64,000 nucleotides of DNA from Mastigias papua (Eukaryota > Cnidaria > Scyphozoa > Rhizostomeae > Mastigiidae), in contig OZ025272.1 of the NCBI GenBank assembly GCA_964019165.1, forward strand, positions 10,011,856 through 10,075,855, written 5' to 3'. Numbering within the stretch: position 1 is the first letter of the stretch; every line of letters begins with the position of its first letter. Shown here piece after piece: positions 22,830 to 36,155 of this stretch. A program made the translations under genes and the position numbers. Below the pieces are notes generated by a model, which saw only the letters and a list, made by a program, of their open reading frames with translations, ran no database searches and had not been told where the DNA came from.

Positions 22830-25800
22830 TTCGTGAAATGGCGGTACTATTTCTAGCCTCTTTCATCCCGTAGACTTCCTTACTTTTAAGACTTGTTTAC
22901 GTCTACAATTTTGTACGTTTGGATCTGTATTCTCTTTTGACCCTCCATTCGCATTGACGAGCTTTCTTGCTTTTGCATTTACTACTTTGCTCCAATATCC
23001 AAGTTGGGAATAACTTCGGTAACTAATTTACGAGTAATAATTTTTTATACCTCATTGGCCTTGCTTACGCCGGGCCTAATGTAACACAAACCCTCATAAC
23101 GCCAAGGAAGACATTTGATCTACCGTCAATTCTGGCCGCGTTTTAAGCCATTCAAAAAAGTATGACATCGAGAGTATGACAGTCCACTTAATTATATACT
23201 TTTAGGAGATTTTAATTAGTAAATATTTTAAGTCCTCGATTTTAAGAACTTCATCACTTGCCTATGTGCTATCTTTTCAGCAAGGTTGTTATTATTTTTA
23301 AAATCAGTTTTTGCTTTCTTCCCCAAGTTCCACTAATCTTACTTTCGCTTCGTTTTCCTCCTATGTTTTCTCTTCTATCCCTTCAAGTTTCTATCCTTTT
23401 ACGTTTTCAAACATTTTGATATAGATTAGATAACTTTTACCAATATGATTGCTTCCCTGAACTTATGAAATAAACGACGGTAACTGTACCTATCGAGATG
23501 CATCATAAGACAAATATTTATTCCCAAAACACAATTATACGTTCCTTATTTCTGGACTGATTCTGCTACTGTACGTGCTCCTCACTCACTAGCGCTCGCT
23601 GCTGAGACAATTAGTAAGTGTAGGCCTCGAATTGTCCATCCCTTGCCAATAGTCTCCTAAAAATTGCCAGTACTTCAAAAAATGGACTATAGAAGTAACG
23701 CTGCTTTTTGTTCGAAAATTGCAAAACTCAGCCCTTTTTATGCCGGCTTCAGGCAGAATTTTGGAGGGTCAGCAATAGGTCACTCTGTGATGTGCTTGGA
23801 CTTTTGGAGCAAGACTCTTGTGATGAGTTTATACCTCCTCATCTGATTATGACAGCAAAGGCACTTACTTACCTATTACAATTGTATTGGAATGATGGTT
23901 ATTCTAGTGTTTGTCTCTTAATCCTGGATATATTCATTGCTCTATGCTATTTATTCAATTTGAAGAAATCCCATTCCTCAAAATCTATACTCTTCTCTAC
24001 TACTGTGTCTGATACTGACGTATCACACCTGGTTAGGTCAATGCATTTAGTATGGTGTCCACTATAGCCATCTTCATTTCTGCTACATACAAAGCACTGT
24101 AGCTATCACTCGAGGTTCGAAGAAATGTAATGGCTCACCCCCTCTTTCTGTTACACGTGAAAGCCAATTCAATGTCATGACCAATGACGTTCTATCAGGT
24201 TTAGCGTCTAAGGCATTTTTCCGAATGAAATTGTTTAGCTCCACATCGCTATCATTATTAATTAATACATGGGTCTGTATTTCTAATGTCCACTATGTAT
24301 GTAAAGGAAACAAATACATTTTGATAAATGTAGAAAGAGGTAGAGATAAAAAGAGGGATAGAGAGTTAGTTGTCAATTTTGAGGTCATTGGTTATTTATG
24401 TTAGCCATCTTAGCTCTGAATTATTAAAGGACCGAGGCCCCTCTATGTCAATACAAGTATCCATTACACCAAAATATCTGTTCCAGATTCCGCTTCACAG
24501 TATATTTCTTTTATTGCATCTACGTGTATTGAGCTACAGCCAGTTTTGGGGAAAACACTTTTTCTCTTACGAAAATGCCAAATTGAAATAGATTTTCTAC
24601 CCAACTGGGGGGCTCTGCAGCCCCAGCCTACGCTACCTATGCCTATGAGTATGTTAAATTTGATTTACTACATTGAAAAAATGCTACATGAGCCACCACT
24701 GGCATAGAGCTCTCGAATGATGTTTCTGTTTTATTTTTTTAGGATAGGAATTGACAAAAAGGATCTGTACCCAAACACGTTTTCATTTTTCCATTGAGCT
24801 TTAGGTTGGAGATCCAAGCATTATTTGTTGTTATGACGCTAATAACTGAATGGATTACTAAATAATTTAATAATTTACAAGAAAACCATAAGAAGGCATT
24901 GGGCTATAAAGTAGAGACTACCTGTCGGCCCTGATAAGTTATCATCTTCCTGCGGAGAGTTTCAGAGGCTTTGATCTTCCAATATTCTCTAATAAACAGG
25001 GCAGATTTCTGGAAAACAGTAAAAGTAAAGACCATGTTTCAAATGTGGATCATTGACGATGCATACAATTATAAGTCACCTCTACGTTTTCATATTTTCC
25101 AGTTCTTAGAAAGGAAGGACACAACCTCAAAAATGAAAGTTTGCACACAATCAAGGAGCTTTCCCCATATATACTCACAGCTGTCCAACTACGAGGAGAG
25201 TCCTGGGGTTCCAGATTCCTGGTCGTTCTTTCATAAGCTTAAAATTTCCCTATTTCTTGGAATAGTTTGGAACTATTTATTGCATATTTGCTGAATAGAT
25301 CTAATAGTAATCAACTTTAGAATTCCTTTCTTTCTAAGTCAGGCCCGCAGCAAAATGGGACAAGGGAGACGGCCCTTCTAGACTTTTGAATTTTGGTTCA
25401 GTTCCCCTAAATTAATGATGCATTATACCATCTTTTGCTGATTAGGCTCACTTGCAATGAGATAACGACTTTTCATCGCAGAATGCAGACAGCAGTCAAA
25501 TCATAGATGGCAGGATTTAACTTTCTTTCCTCACAGGTCTTCCTCACTCACCATCACCTACTTTTCATGATATTTCTGCCTTGAGGAGAGTTAATTTTCC
25601 CCATTATCCATTACCTGTGGCCTTGCTTATCTCTTGTATGAAAGGAAGAGTATAGTGGAAAAATTAAAATCTAGCATTACTTCTTACTCCATAGAACAAA
25701 CCTAATTCCTTCGTCTATATTTCTGATGTTTTCCCCATGGAGAAGAGTCATGTCCGTAGGGAGCTGACCTAGATTGAGAGGGACATTGTATCATGTTATG

Positions 25801-27995
25801 AGACAAAACAGCTATTTAATACATCTCGAGATACAATCTCAGGAATGATTGGGGAAAGGCACTGCCCGACCTGCCTACAGGTTTGATGTTTACCAAAATT
25901 TCTTTGTTTTTTATCTATCAGGCATGGCTCCATTGGAGGATAAGGGCTTCAACTGAAACATATTTCAAGAAACTACTTATTCATTGTGCACTTTTTTATA
26001 GGTCCACGCTTGAGCACTATATTAATCAGTCAAATTATAGTTTGGCGGATGCCTTTTTGGGCCAGTCTAGAGGGTACAATTTGAACAATTTTCTGTCGCG
26101 TCCGACCCAACCATGGAAGGTCCTCCTAGGTCACTCAAGGAAGCATTAAGGCTTCCTATAACTCCACCCTGCAAGTAAATCTGTTTAATCTATGCTAAAG
26201 TGTAAGAGATTGTTATCAGACACTTCAAGACTCTTGCCTTAGTCCTCTTCCAGTTATCCACTGCCTCAATTATCTAAAACACTGATTCACTGCAGTAAAA
26301 GTTCGGCGATCGCTGAAGTCAGGAAGGAACTGCTAGAAATATCTCGGATTGAATCAACTAAAATCTTGCAAAGATTGAGATTAGATAAGTTTAGCCACGG
26401 TATGCAAAGCACTGAATGCCTGCAGGTTGTCAACTTGTTCCCAGTTTATCAACTACAAGTAACAAACCGAAGTTCATTGCCGATAAAGTGAAGCGACTAA
26501 CAAAAACAAAGCCAATCGGGGTTATCATAAATTAGAATGTGATTCAAGGTGAACACGGAAAGTATAAGTGGCTGGTGACACGGTAACATAAAAGCTAGCA
26601 GGCACCTTTCATTAGCAATGGCAATGCAGCGATTGTCAGAGTTTTGTACATATCGATCCCCAAACTGGCTCAATACTAGAGAATTGCTGTATTCCCTCAA
26701 AAATAAGTCATGGCTTAATTATTTTTTATTGGAGCCTCTCCACCCATTGTTGAACTTCCGTTTCTGAGGTGCTTTAGGAAAGTTAGCACATTTTTAAGCA
26801 CAAATCTCAAATGCATCAGTAATCAGCAAAGTAGACCAATAAGAAAGCACAGGACGAATTTCACGTATTCAAGCAAGTTTGTCAACATAGCACAAGAGGC
26901 TGAGCTGTTTAATGTATAGGGCAAGGTATATTGCAAGGTTACGTAGAGCATTGGAAATAAACCTTTTTTCTACTCTATGTTTCAGCAGGTTCAAGTGACG
27001 CTCATATCAACATTTGCCAATCTCAACCTCAATATTAACTTCATAAGGCACATTGTGCTCCTTTTAGAGAGGTGATTATTGACATGATGGAAAGTTGAAC
27101 ACGATATGCAAGAAATGTGTAACTGAAAATCTGGAAGAGTGAAGAGGGTTTCGGCATTGGATCAAAAGGTCTCTCAAGTGAATGAAATATGCTTTGAACC
27201 ATTATGACCTCATTTTCTGAGATGAAATTGTCTACATCGACCTTTAAACTGGTCAGCACCTTACCGAGGACGAGTTTCCAATATACCTGCATTGAAGATC
27301 CCCACAATTCGTACAGTCATAGACCGCTACAGTCCCTTACTGATCTATCGAGCAGTCCAGAGCATAATATTCTCATTTAACTTAAAAAACCTATATCATT
27401 CTCACATTAAACCGTTGGAGAGTCGTCCCCTCAAGCCTAACACTTGCTCCTTTGGTGAGTGGAAATACACTATTATTTTATAGTTCTCATTTAGCCCTTA
27501 ACATAACTCCGTTAACAGATTAACAGATAGCCATGCAGTAAACTTCATAAAGAACTCGAGTTTATACCAAGTGTGATAATGGATGTTTGTAAACCTCTGT
27601 TCTTTTGCAAAGTAGGAACTATGCGAGGAGGAACTCATTTTTGCAATTTGCTATAGACTTTGAGTCTTTTCAAGATCTTGACTCTGTAGTGAAAATCACT
27701 CAAGGCTCCTATGTACAAACCAAGAAGAATCTATTTCAAGAAAAATTTTTTGGCTTTGCTTATGACCCTGTCTACTCTGACCAAATATGTTTTTCCGATG
27801 CTTTCCCTATCATGCTATCCAATTCAGTCGTTTTATGAATAGATTGTCTTCAATCATATATTGGTCACCTGTGTTGATTCAACGCTATTGGAAACCTTGA
27901 CAGGTTCTATAGTGAAGGGGATGTTAGACAAAGCTTTTTAACAAGGTCTCAGCTGCTTTGTCTTGCATTTCGTCCTGCTCGCATTGCAAGAGAAG
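22830..27995. other. Gene-poor region upstream of the calbindin-like gene
   Basis: I see no recognisable gene on either strand. Several open frames of 60-120 codons exist (for example 23708-24067, 24971-25294 and 25883-26149, plus). None shows a known motif or consistent splice flanks. The text is AT-rich and looks like old, decayed repeats. The calbindin promoter and any noncoding first exon should lie near the right end, because an acceptor-like GCATTGCAAG lies 11 bp before the ATG. Confidence 0.4.
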
Positions 27996-28000
27996 ATACC

Positions 28001-28121
28001 ATGTCTTCATACAAGAAAGAAGGTGACAGAGGCAGCAGCCCATTTGTGTCTGCATGGTCAGGCAAGAAAAAACTCACTTCTGAGGAGTTTTTGAGGGCAT
28101 TTAATAAGTATGACAGAGACA
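28001..28121 (+). CDS. Calbindin/calretinin/secretagogin-like EF-hand protein, exon 1
   Basis: This is the first of 11 coding exons (to 54085) of a 290-residue cytosolic calcium buffer/sensor with six EF-hands. All junctions are GT-AG with matching phases. Exon 1 encodes residues 1-40, from MSSYKKEG to K-Y-D-R-D, and ends GACA|GTAAGT in phase 1, inside the first EF loop. The chosen ATG has an ACC before it. EF loops are at residues 38-49, 83-94, 129-140, 174-185, 220-231 and 264-275. Loops 2 and 6 lack the central Gly. In vertebrate calbindin-D28k the second and sixth hands are likewise impaired, so the spacing and pattern point to that family. The linker motifs L-P-T-E-D-N-F-L-L and M-P-V-E-K-N-F-L are also diagnostic. 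The FRR...SVDFM segment resembles secretagogin, so the exact paralogue is open. Confidence 0.9.
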
Positions 28122-28862
28122 GTAAGTATACATTTTTGCAGGATTTTCCCAAATTTCAGATATCTAGTGCAGATTCATTTCTTTAAGTAGTTAATTGCAG
28201 CCACGGTCTTTATCATTTTGGGGTGAAAGCTAAAATACCGTAATTTGATATCAATACTGGTTTGAATCCCTTTCTGATAAGATAAAGACCTTTGACAGAA
28301 GTCATATAACTTAATTGCCCTGACACGGTAATAAACAACGCCTTAGTACAGATTGTGATAGAGAAGTTCATCACGATGGTGAAAAGCATAAGCAGACCCA
28401 GCCAGCATAACATTGCATCCGCCCACTCCAGTCGCATCCCCTCAATTGTTCTCAACCCAACCATGTCACCCAGACTGACACCACATACAAATGCACAACT
28501 CAATGGAATCAGTTTGAAGCTCCAATACTCTGCAAAGCAGCACTCCAGATCAAGTGCTTGTTGGGTAAAGCATGATGGTACGACCCGGATTGTGAATCTG
28601 ATACGAGCAAACGAATACAGAACTAATGCAACAACAAGCAAATCAGCCACAAGCTCTCCAACCACTTGCTATGTACAACAAAGAGCAGCGCCGTTATTCA
28701 ATGATCCAGCTGTACATGTTTTTTTAATTAGAGTTTCCATTTGACAGAAAATCGTATAAAACTTACGGGAAACTTGCTGATTCAGTTTCATATTGAGTTC
28801 CCCAATGTTTAGGTTTCAATAATTCACTGAAGAGTTTGATAAACAACGTACCTGTTTTTCAG

Positions 28863-28933
28863 ATAACGGCTACATTGAAGGACGGGAGCTTGATTCATTT
28901 CTTAAGGACCTATTGGAAGAAAAAGACATGGAT
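28863..28933 (+). CDS. Calbindin-like protein, exon 2
   Basis: The acceptor CCTGTTTTTCAG and donor GAT|GTAAGT bound 71 bp, phase 1 to 0. It completes EF loop 1 (N-N-G-Y-I-E-G-R-E) and its exiting helix D-S-F-L-K-D-L-L-E-E-K. All ligand positions of loop 1 are canonical. Confidence 0.92.
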
Positions 28934-29617
28934 GTAAGTGGAAAAAAGCTACCCAAAATTTGCTATTATCTGTATAAAAAGTTGCATATGTAGGTTTGCC
29001 AAGGGCTATAGTGGGGCAGGGGCAAATGAAAAAGAGCCCTCTGATGACATAATTATGAAAGTTGAAAGCTAATGCAAGCGCAAAAGAATCAACCTTAAAC
29101 TTTTAGCACCCCTCTGAGGCTCGGGACCCTGGAGAATCTAGTCTTCTGTTCCCTCTCTCAGCTCTCCTGTGCATGTGTATATCCATTATGATCCAAATTA
29201 TGATTTGCACTATGGAAATATTTATTTGAAACAGATTCTACCATTTAGAAAGACAACTATGCTGCAGCAACAATGAACATCACATATTTCCCAGGGTTTT
29301 CCCAATATTTGTTAAAAGATGGTGTCAAATATTCATTACAATTCCCATTACAATTATATTCAACACTAATTTGGAACTCAAACAGCAACATGCACCTAAA
29401 AATTGCAAAAATCATATCAAATATTAAATCTATATTTCGTAACGATGAATTTGCAATGCTAATTATATATATCTGTCAGCACTCTCAGCTTTCTACAAGC
29501 TGCTTTGAGGAAATCGTGTGCGGTCAGTAACATCCTTTCCATACATACTTCGACTACAGGTATGCAAATATACACAAGAAATGACGGTAACAATGCGCTA
29601 TTTCCCGATCCTAAAAC

Positions 29618-29810
29618 AGTATTGATATGGTAGATCATGAAGTACTTATTAGAAAGCTAAATTGGAATTGAGTAATTGAGCAATGGTGGTTTTGTAGCCG
29701 CCAGTTTTATTGCCCATAAAGCGACCACACGTCGAGTTCACAGCTAATTGAATATGGGGTACCGCGGGAAGCCTGTCTAGGCCCAGTGCTGTTCATCTTG
29801 TCTTAATAAA
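29618..29810 (+). pseudogene. Decayed non-LTR reverse transcriptase remnant in intron 2
   Basis: One frame reads D-M-V-D-H-E-V-L-I-R-K-L, then a stop, W-F-C-S-R-Q, another stop, and Y-G-V-P-R-E-A-C-L-G-P-V-L-F-I-L. These match the VDH and GVPQGS-LGP-LF motifs of non-LTR reverse transcriptase. Several stops show it is long dead. A possible continuation to about 30400 is too decayed to support. Confidence 0.75.
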
Positions 29811-30585
29811 TCCTTCAGGGCTCAGGCCAATCTGTATGAAGAACGTAGAGAGAGATGTTCAAGTATCATGATCAAATGAAAAGCAAGAATGCTTTTGCAA
29901 ATGGCTGAAAGTAAATAGGCCAAGTAAACAACTTGAAGCAGCTGGGCGATTGACTGCAGTTAAATAGCTATTAACTATTGTTGATATTAAATGAAGGTAG
30001 GGCAGGTTGCCGGTAATAACACCGTTCGATGGTAAGATACACTGAAAAATGATTTCTAGGACTTAATGTGGACAAAAGAATATGCTAGAATGAACAGAGC
30101 AAATCAACTGATAGCGTAGAAAACTGAACAATATCTTGATAAAGTCTACGTTGCATGACTTGTATCAAAGAACTAATTGTAAAGGAGAACCTCTCCCGCG
30201 CCAGGCTCAAAATCCTGCAAAATGCCAGAAAACAGAAATTTCGCACCACAGATGCAGAGCCATATAACTGCCAGAGGGCAAAGTTTTGAAAGGACATCGA
30301 CTGTAGCCAAGTGATTTTCTTGTTAGGAAATTCAAGCAAGCTAGGCGGGATGTAGGGACTGCAGTTCAATAAAGGTAACAGCCAATGTATGATGAGAAGC
30401 ATTGTCATTCAAATACTACTCGATTATGCTCGATTTCTGTAGAGCAATGTTGAGAGCTGTAGAACAGGGGGTGTTCAAACGCTCTTGACTTTCATTCGAC
30501 TTTTCACAAGAGCAAACCTCCATGGTAGAGACATGAACTTACTATTGTCCACTTTAGGATAGCAAAGGCGCACAGCACATGCTAA

Positions 30586-30868
30586 GGGGGCGGTCATTAT
30601 TTATGACTGGGGTGAGGACTGAAGATAAAATGGTGAGGTAACTGAAAAAATAAGCTGTGCTAGGTGGGGTAGCAAAGTACTTTTTGAACACACTGGTAGT
30701 GTAAAGACGTATACCACATTTAAGCACAAATGAAGCCTCGTTTTACTGTTTTCCTTCGGTGGGGTAAAGAAAATTTGACTTAAGCAAATGGTGGGGTAAG
30801 AACTTTTTTGAGGGTACACAATACCTTCTCGTCAGTCCCCATCCCGGCCATAAATAATGACCGCTCCC
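30586..30868. mobile_element. MITE with GGGGGCGGTCATTATTTATG termini
   Basis: The left GGGGGCGGTCATTATTTATG and right CATAAATAATGACCGCTCCC are inverted repeats with one mismatch. The 283 bp interior has no coding potential. The termini resemble those of the 47321-47985 element (GGGGTCAGTCATTTATAAC), so a PIF/Harbinger-like origin is possible. A clear 3 bp target duplication is not visible here. Confidence 0.75.
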
Positions 30869-30892
30869 ATATGCTCGCCTTTTTGTCGAGGA

Positions 30893-31098
30893 GGTGTTCA
30901 AACGCTCTCGACTACACTCAACAACACCTAGAACAATAGAATTATTGAGTGAAAGTTTTGAACATGTTCAAACTTTGCTCAATATCTCTCGATTACTCTC
31001 GACTTCTCTCGATTACTCTCGACTAGTTGTTCAAACGATCTCGATTTTTACTGAACACCAGAATCAAGCTAAGTCGAGTGAAAAGTCCAGAGCGCTTA
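30893..31098. repeat. Short inverted-repeat element with TCTCGA-rich interior
   Basis: The left GTTCAAACGCTCTCGACTAC and right GTCGAGTGAAAAGTCCAGAGCGCTT region are related inverted termini. The interior repeats TCTCGATTACTCTCGACTTC. A partial copy (GTTCAAACGCTCTTGACTTTCATTCGAC in two parts) lies at 30473-30500. The MITE at 30586-30868 lies between the two copies. Confidence 0.5.
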
Positions 31099-31632
31099 AA
31101 CAGGCTTTAGCAAGCCAAAAAATAACAGAAAGCTTTTGTAAAAAAATGGGGGTGTGACAATCCTTATAACCCATACTTCGGCGCACCCCTGGTATGACTG
31201 TTTGGTATATTTCCTCAAAATTTCTACAAAGCAATAGCCAATACGCCAATCTCGGATACTGCGTTTACAAATTCTCATGGCCTATTTTCAACTGAGAAAA
31301 ATTAACAGTATTTTGCTCAAACTCAATTTAAACTTTCCTCATACGTATAAAATATTTAAATTTAATTGTTTCATATTTTATTGTTGTCCACAATGGTCAC
31401 GGCACAACCTTTACCAAAGTGCAAGTCTATTTTTCTAAGGTGGAAATGTTCTGTCCCACGGCAGAAATGACTTATGCGCTATGTAGTTTTATCGCTAGCA
31501 AACTAAATGAGGGAATACAAAAGCAAATTAGCTAGCAAAAAAGTGTAATCGTTAGCGACAAATTTGAAATATCAAACATGTTTGGTACAGAAAATCTGTC
31601 GCTGACGATGAAAATCTATTATCTTTGACTAC

Positions 31633-31726
31633 CGCACACGGGCGATTTTTGTCGCCGACGACTGCAGTTTTGTCCTTTAAGGACTGCAGTTTTTGTTGCT
31701 GGTGACAAAAATCGTCCAGTGTGCGG
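31633..31726. repeat. Foldback hairpin repeat
   Basis: The left CCGCACACGGGCGATTTTTG and right CAAAAATCGTCCAGTGTGCG are inverted copies. A second inner pair, GACTGCAGTTTTGTCC and GGACTGCAGTTTTTG, sits near the centre. Arms are about 40 bp. No protein is encoded. Confidence 0.7.
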
Positions 31727-33009
31727 CAGGCATGAGAAATGTTGTAATCCTCCATGGAAAAGTATAGATTTGTCGTGTGATGTGAATGACCACTGGGCAG
31801 CAGGCTTCACCTGCTATCTTGCGTATATAATAACCTACGTATACACTAATTGCTTCACTCTAGGTGAGCAAATGCTCCTGGTTTGACACAAAACCAAGAC
31901 ATCATTTCCTTTCCTATTGTTGTTCTACAGGTCATTAGGTTCATACCTGTAAGAGCTGAATTGCTATGTTTCTTTGTTTAACATATCAATTCTCTAACTG
32001 TTCTGCGTGGCTTTAATACTACATGGGGATAGCTCTAACACTATGAATGCCCTATTCACAAAGAATCAGCCCTAACAATAATGGAAGTTGGAAGGGCTTT
32101 CAGGTACTTTGCAGGGAACCTTAAATACAATAATGCTTATATCAGCAGGCCCCAGAAACCTGTAATGGCCCCGAGTCAAATGAAAACAACGTGCCACTCT
32201 TGACTTCGTTATGAAATCTGAAAATCATTTTAACCAACAAAGAAATATTTTTAGAACTTTTGGCGGACCCTCTCATGACCGGGGCCTGGGATAGCCTGCC
32301 CCATTACCACCTCTATCAGCGTCCGTGAGACTAGGAGAAGAATAATGGGCATTCGCCCTTACTTTTGGACGATGCCATATTACTTTAATACATGAAATAA
32401 TATGAAATGATACCTAGATTACCTAACAAACGTGTACATAATGTACATGATTTTGCTGTCGTAAAATTATTAGCATAATTTTGCTCTGCATTAAAGAGCT
32501 TACCTGCTTTGTTAAGTATAGCATCAGATTTATTTCCCATTCTACGATGTTACATGGGCATCAGTTACTAGAGGGGTTCTTCTAAGGAGTTTTCTCTGGT
32601 TGCATTAGAATTCTACCGTCTTTGGGTGTTGTGCTAGAAAATCAATCAGATATTCATTGACGGTAATGAGAAAAAGGAGACAAAACATAACACCCCTGCT
32701 AAACGATGTATCACTTTGTGCAACATTTGTTGCAGAGCCGCTGTTGCATCGTGTGGCCACCCATGTTGCAGCGTGCAATATTTGCTGCATGATGAGGCAT
32801 CAAATTTGAAAACTGTCAAAACCATTGCACAGTGTAACAGGATCCTGCAACATTTGTCCCTGTCGAAGCATGCTAGCCCCCCCCCCGTCGAAAGGTGAAA
32901 GGCTCTTTCTCGGAGCTATCGGCTAACAGTTCTAGTACAATGCTAACGGTATCTTAGCCACCCCTTGGGAAGAATTTGCCCCTCCCCCGTCGGAAAGTCC
33001 TGGTATCAC

Positions 33010-33085
33010 TTGTGTTATTTACAGTGCTCAGTGTACTCGACCTACAAAGTCGACGGTCGCAAGTTCAAGTCCAGCTAGAGTCACT
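33010..33085 (+). repeat. tRNA-like remnant (decayed SINE head or tRNA pseudogene)
   Basis: A 5 bp anticodon-like stem TCGAC-CTACAAA-GTCGA is followed by GCAAGTTCAAGTCC, a B-box-like sequence. A CAGTGCTCAGTG block upstream could be a worn A box. The T stem has mismatches and no acceptor stem is clear, so it is not a functional tRNA. Confidence 0.35.
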
Positions 33086-33246
33086 CATTTTCTCACACTT
33101 TCACTCCACAAGATTCCCTAGATCCTCTTGTCTTTACCTGAAGTTACTTATACTCACTCTTGTTCAAACTTTATCTACATCAAAGGCTATTGTCATATGG
33201 GTTTCATGCATTTATGACATTAATGCCCAAGCCCTTGCTTTTATAG

Positions 33247-33336
33247 GAAGCCGATTTAAAAGCTTTAGAGGCTTTCAAGGCTCAAATCATGTCGAAGTAT
33301 GACATAAATAAAGATACAAAAATTGAACTGAAAGAG
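33247..33336 (+). CDS. Calbindin-like protein, exon 3 (EF2)
   Basis: The acceptor TTGCTTTTATAG and donor GAG|GTACTT bound 90 bp, phase 0-0. It encodes residues 65-94, ending in EF loop 2, D-I-N-K-D-T-K-I-E-L-K-E. The central Gly is Thr, so calcium binding there is doubtful. Confidence 0.9.
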
Positions 33337-33733
33337 GTACTTATCATTAATTCATATTGTTGAAATATTCTGTAAATACTACACGGCCTGACCAAGTAAT
33401 TGCTGGCTGTCACACAGAAGAAAAGTATCAACTGTCATTATTATATTCATGCAGATTCTCGAGCAATAAGATAGTATCTTCTCAAAAATATTAACGCAAC
33501 TAGAAGCTATTTACATACATGACTTTTAATGTGCGATTACGCTGAATACTCAACCCACTTAATGACTGACTGACATGTTTTCAATGATAACAATATAAGA
33601 TAAGCCCACCCCCTGGTTGGCTATCACAAGGAAACTGGGCTCTAATGTAAACCTAAAATACAAGTATACAACAGTCATATATATAGATCTAGATTTTCTT
33701 CCTATAGTTTTCCTGTTTATTTACTTTACACAG

Positions 33734-33820
33734 TTATCAAGGATATTACCAACAGAAGACAACTTCTTGCTGCAATTCAGACGCGTATGTTCTGATCTAA
33801 CTAGCGTCGACTTCATGAAG
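33734..33820 (+). CDS. Calbindin-like protein, exon 4
   Basis: The acceptor TACTTTACACAG and donor AAG|GTGAGT bound 87 bp, phase 0-0. It encodes L-S-R-I-L-P-T-E-D-N-F-L-L-Q-F-R-R through V-D-F-M-K, the conserved linker and entering helix of EF3. This block is among the most family-specific in the gene. Confidence 0.93.
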
Positions 33821-34100
33821 GTGAGTTTGAAATCAAAGCCTGACTAATTATTTCCTTCTTTGGAAAAGGAAAGTTTATCACTGTTTACAACCAAAGAAGG
33901 TACAAAAGATTCTGGAACTCTAATCGGTGAGAATGCAACCACGATGTCAAAAATATAATTTTCTACTGAACAGTACAAATCTTATCTCCTGGATTATGAA
34001 CTTGCGATTCCAATACTTTATCCCCACATTTAATAAAACTAGTCTACTCTGCCTTCTCCATAACTTATGCTTTCTTTTTAATTCTTTTCTAAATTACTAG

Positions 34101-34157
34101 ATATGGAATCATTATGACTCCGATAATAACGGGTATCTTGATAGACAAGAGATCCAG
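34101..34157 (+). CDS. Calbindin-like protein, exon 5 (EF3)
   Basis: The acceptor TCTAAATTACTAG and donor CAG|GTAATT bound 57 bp, phase 0-0. It encodes I-W-N-H-Y and the canonical loop D-S-D-N-N-G-Y-L-D-R-Q-E. The following intron is 12.4 kb and holds the BEL/Pao element and the DEG/ENaC gene. Confidence 0.92.
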
Positions 34158-36150
34158 GTAATTTCATTATGTTTTTTCTTAAAGTTGTTTACTTTAATGT
34201 TGTACGTTATGCAAAGTTTCTTGCAGTTCACCCTCTCGTTTTCTGTGATATGCCACCAAATTATATCATCATTCTGTCAGCTATAGATCTAGGTAGTTTT
34301 TATTCATGGTTTCCACGTCTTGACAGGAACTTACAAGATCTTTGAGGCTTCTAATTTTTGCTTTCGACTGAGAGCATCTTTTACGGAATAAAAGTACTCC
34401 TAATTGGCATGCTGTCAGGTTTTCCTTGATTCAAACCTGTTTAAAAATAGAAAGCTGTTTCTTAGATCTATCCCTTTCCTTTTTCAAAATGCCGAAAGGA
34501 TGATTAAGTATTTCAACAAATGGTTAAAGCAATCTGAAATCAAGAAACTAAACATTTTTTCTATATTCAATGTCTTGAACATGCAGCTGGTTATTTCACT
34601 TCTAGAGGAATCGTTGCTTCCACTCTTTTATTCAGGAAGATTCTCTCCTCAGTTTATTATTAGTTTTGGTAAATAGACGTATCAAAGAAAGATCATAAAT
34701 GCTTTGGAATTTAAAAATATGATTTGGGATAAATGCCTGTATAGCATCATAAGAATCGCATTGCCTGTTCCCTTACTCAAAGTGCTGAGCAGAACAAATC
34801 ACAATATCCGGCTGTGCCTAACAAGACTGTCTAATGCGTATGTTCAATTTTCAATGCAATCCCTATATTATGTACAAACCTCTAACATCTGGCAGGCACT
34901 GCTTCCAATACACCAGCAATATTACTCCTTGAAATATATGAGTTTTAGCCACTTTTAGATGTACAGACTTTACTTCTTTTTACACGTAGAAGTGACATAG
35001 AGCCAATTGTACACTACCTAGTATAAGAAATATAAGGGTTTATAAATAACATATTGATTTTCAAAACAACGTTATTATGATTATTAAAACTAATTTAAGA
35101 GCATGGTTTGTGCCCTTGCAAGAAGAGACAGGCCATGGACAAACCCTACTTCACTTAATTTCTATTAACTGAACTTATGTATTTTTCTTTTAATCTCCCC
35201 TCTTCGTCTAAGGTATTTTCCTTGACCTACATTCTGGCGTGAGTGAACAAGCTAGTCAAAAGTATAATTTTCTTTTAAGAAGTCAAAATATTAATAATGA
35301 ACTCAACGCCTTACATAACAACTAGTATCATAATCAACCATGTTTTTACAACTTGTAATTCACAAAACAGTTGCTATGTAACGAAATACTAAGTGATTAA
35401 TGTGAATCCACAGTTCAGATAACTCGCTAATTTGTATTGGCATAACAATATATATCCTTCTGCATCGAATATTGACGTCTCTTATGCGGTGTATGGCCGC
35501 ATTGGTTTAAAAACATTGTTTTCTCTTTCACCCTCAAGCAAAGCAATCGATTTGCTTTAAACATTCGAAGAGTAAAAAGTCCTTGCAAACCACCACAAAT
35601 TATGGCCACTGTCTTTTAAGGGGTCTTCCTTTGAAACACCATAGATGATAGTGTTAAAAATGAGCCAACAATGTGTATACAGTAAATATTTCCTTGCTTG
35701 TAAATAGTCATCTTGAATTTGAATATCTTAATCACCGCTCTAAATACCAACTTATGGACAAATGGACAAATATGGACAAATTAAAAATGAAATGAAAAAG
35801 GGAGGATTCTCAATGGTTGATTATGCTCAGCAAGGAATTCTATTCTATTACCGGTTGTCCGAACGTCAAATCACATCGCTTTTGCAAACATGTCTAGAGA
35901 CCAGAATCAATTCAACATATATTACGGTTCGTAAGCCTCTAATCATAAAGTGCCAGTAATTTGCTGTTTGATGTTGTTGGGAATGTCCAATACTGTACTT
36001 GGTCAATGAGTATTCTTTGTGAAGCACAGCAAGGGCAACCCCACATGTCAATTCGGTACTAACAGCGACAGGGCGAAATCGGGCGCAATACTGGGCGCTA
36101 TCGGTGCTTTACAGTCACGGGTTTCCAGTAAAACCGAACAAATCCTAAAA

Positions 36151-36155
36151 CGCCA
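36151..36155. other. Target-site duplication, left copy (CGCCA)
   Basis: CGCCA precedes the 5' LTR and is repeated at 42213-42217 directly after the 3' LTR. Five bp is the usual duplication size for BEL/Pao elements. Confidence 0.9.

Noticed and set aside
28213..28665. 150-codon minus-strand frame with hydrophobic stretches in calbindin intron 1
   Set aside because: It looks membrane-like, but no family motif is recognisable, and the opposite strand is equally open. Probably chance or a decayed repeat.
30085..30408. 107-codon minus-strand frame
   Set aside because: No recognisable motif. It overlaps the region downstream of a decayed RT remnant on the other strand and is probably a shadow.
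33010..33085. Functional tRNA gene
   Set aside because: The T stem has two mismatches and no acceptor stem forms, so it is listed only as a tRNA-like remnant.
34404..34676. 90-codon plus-strand frame in calbindin intron 5
   Set aside because: No EF-hand, transposon or other motif; splice flanks do not match the gene's phases.
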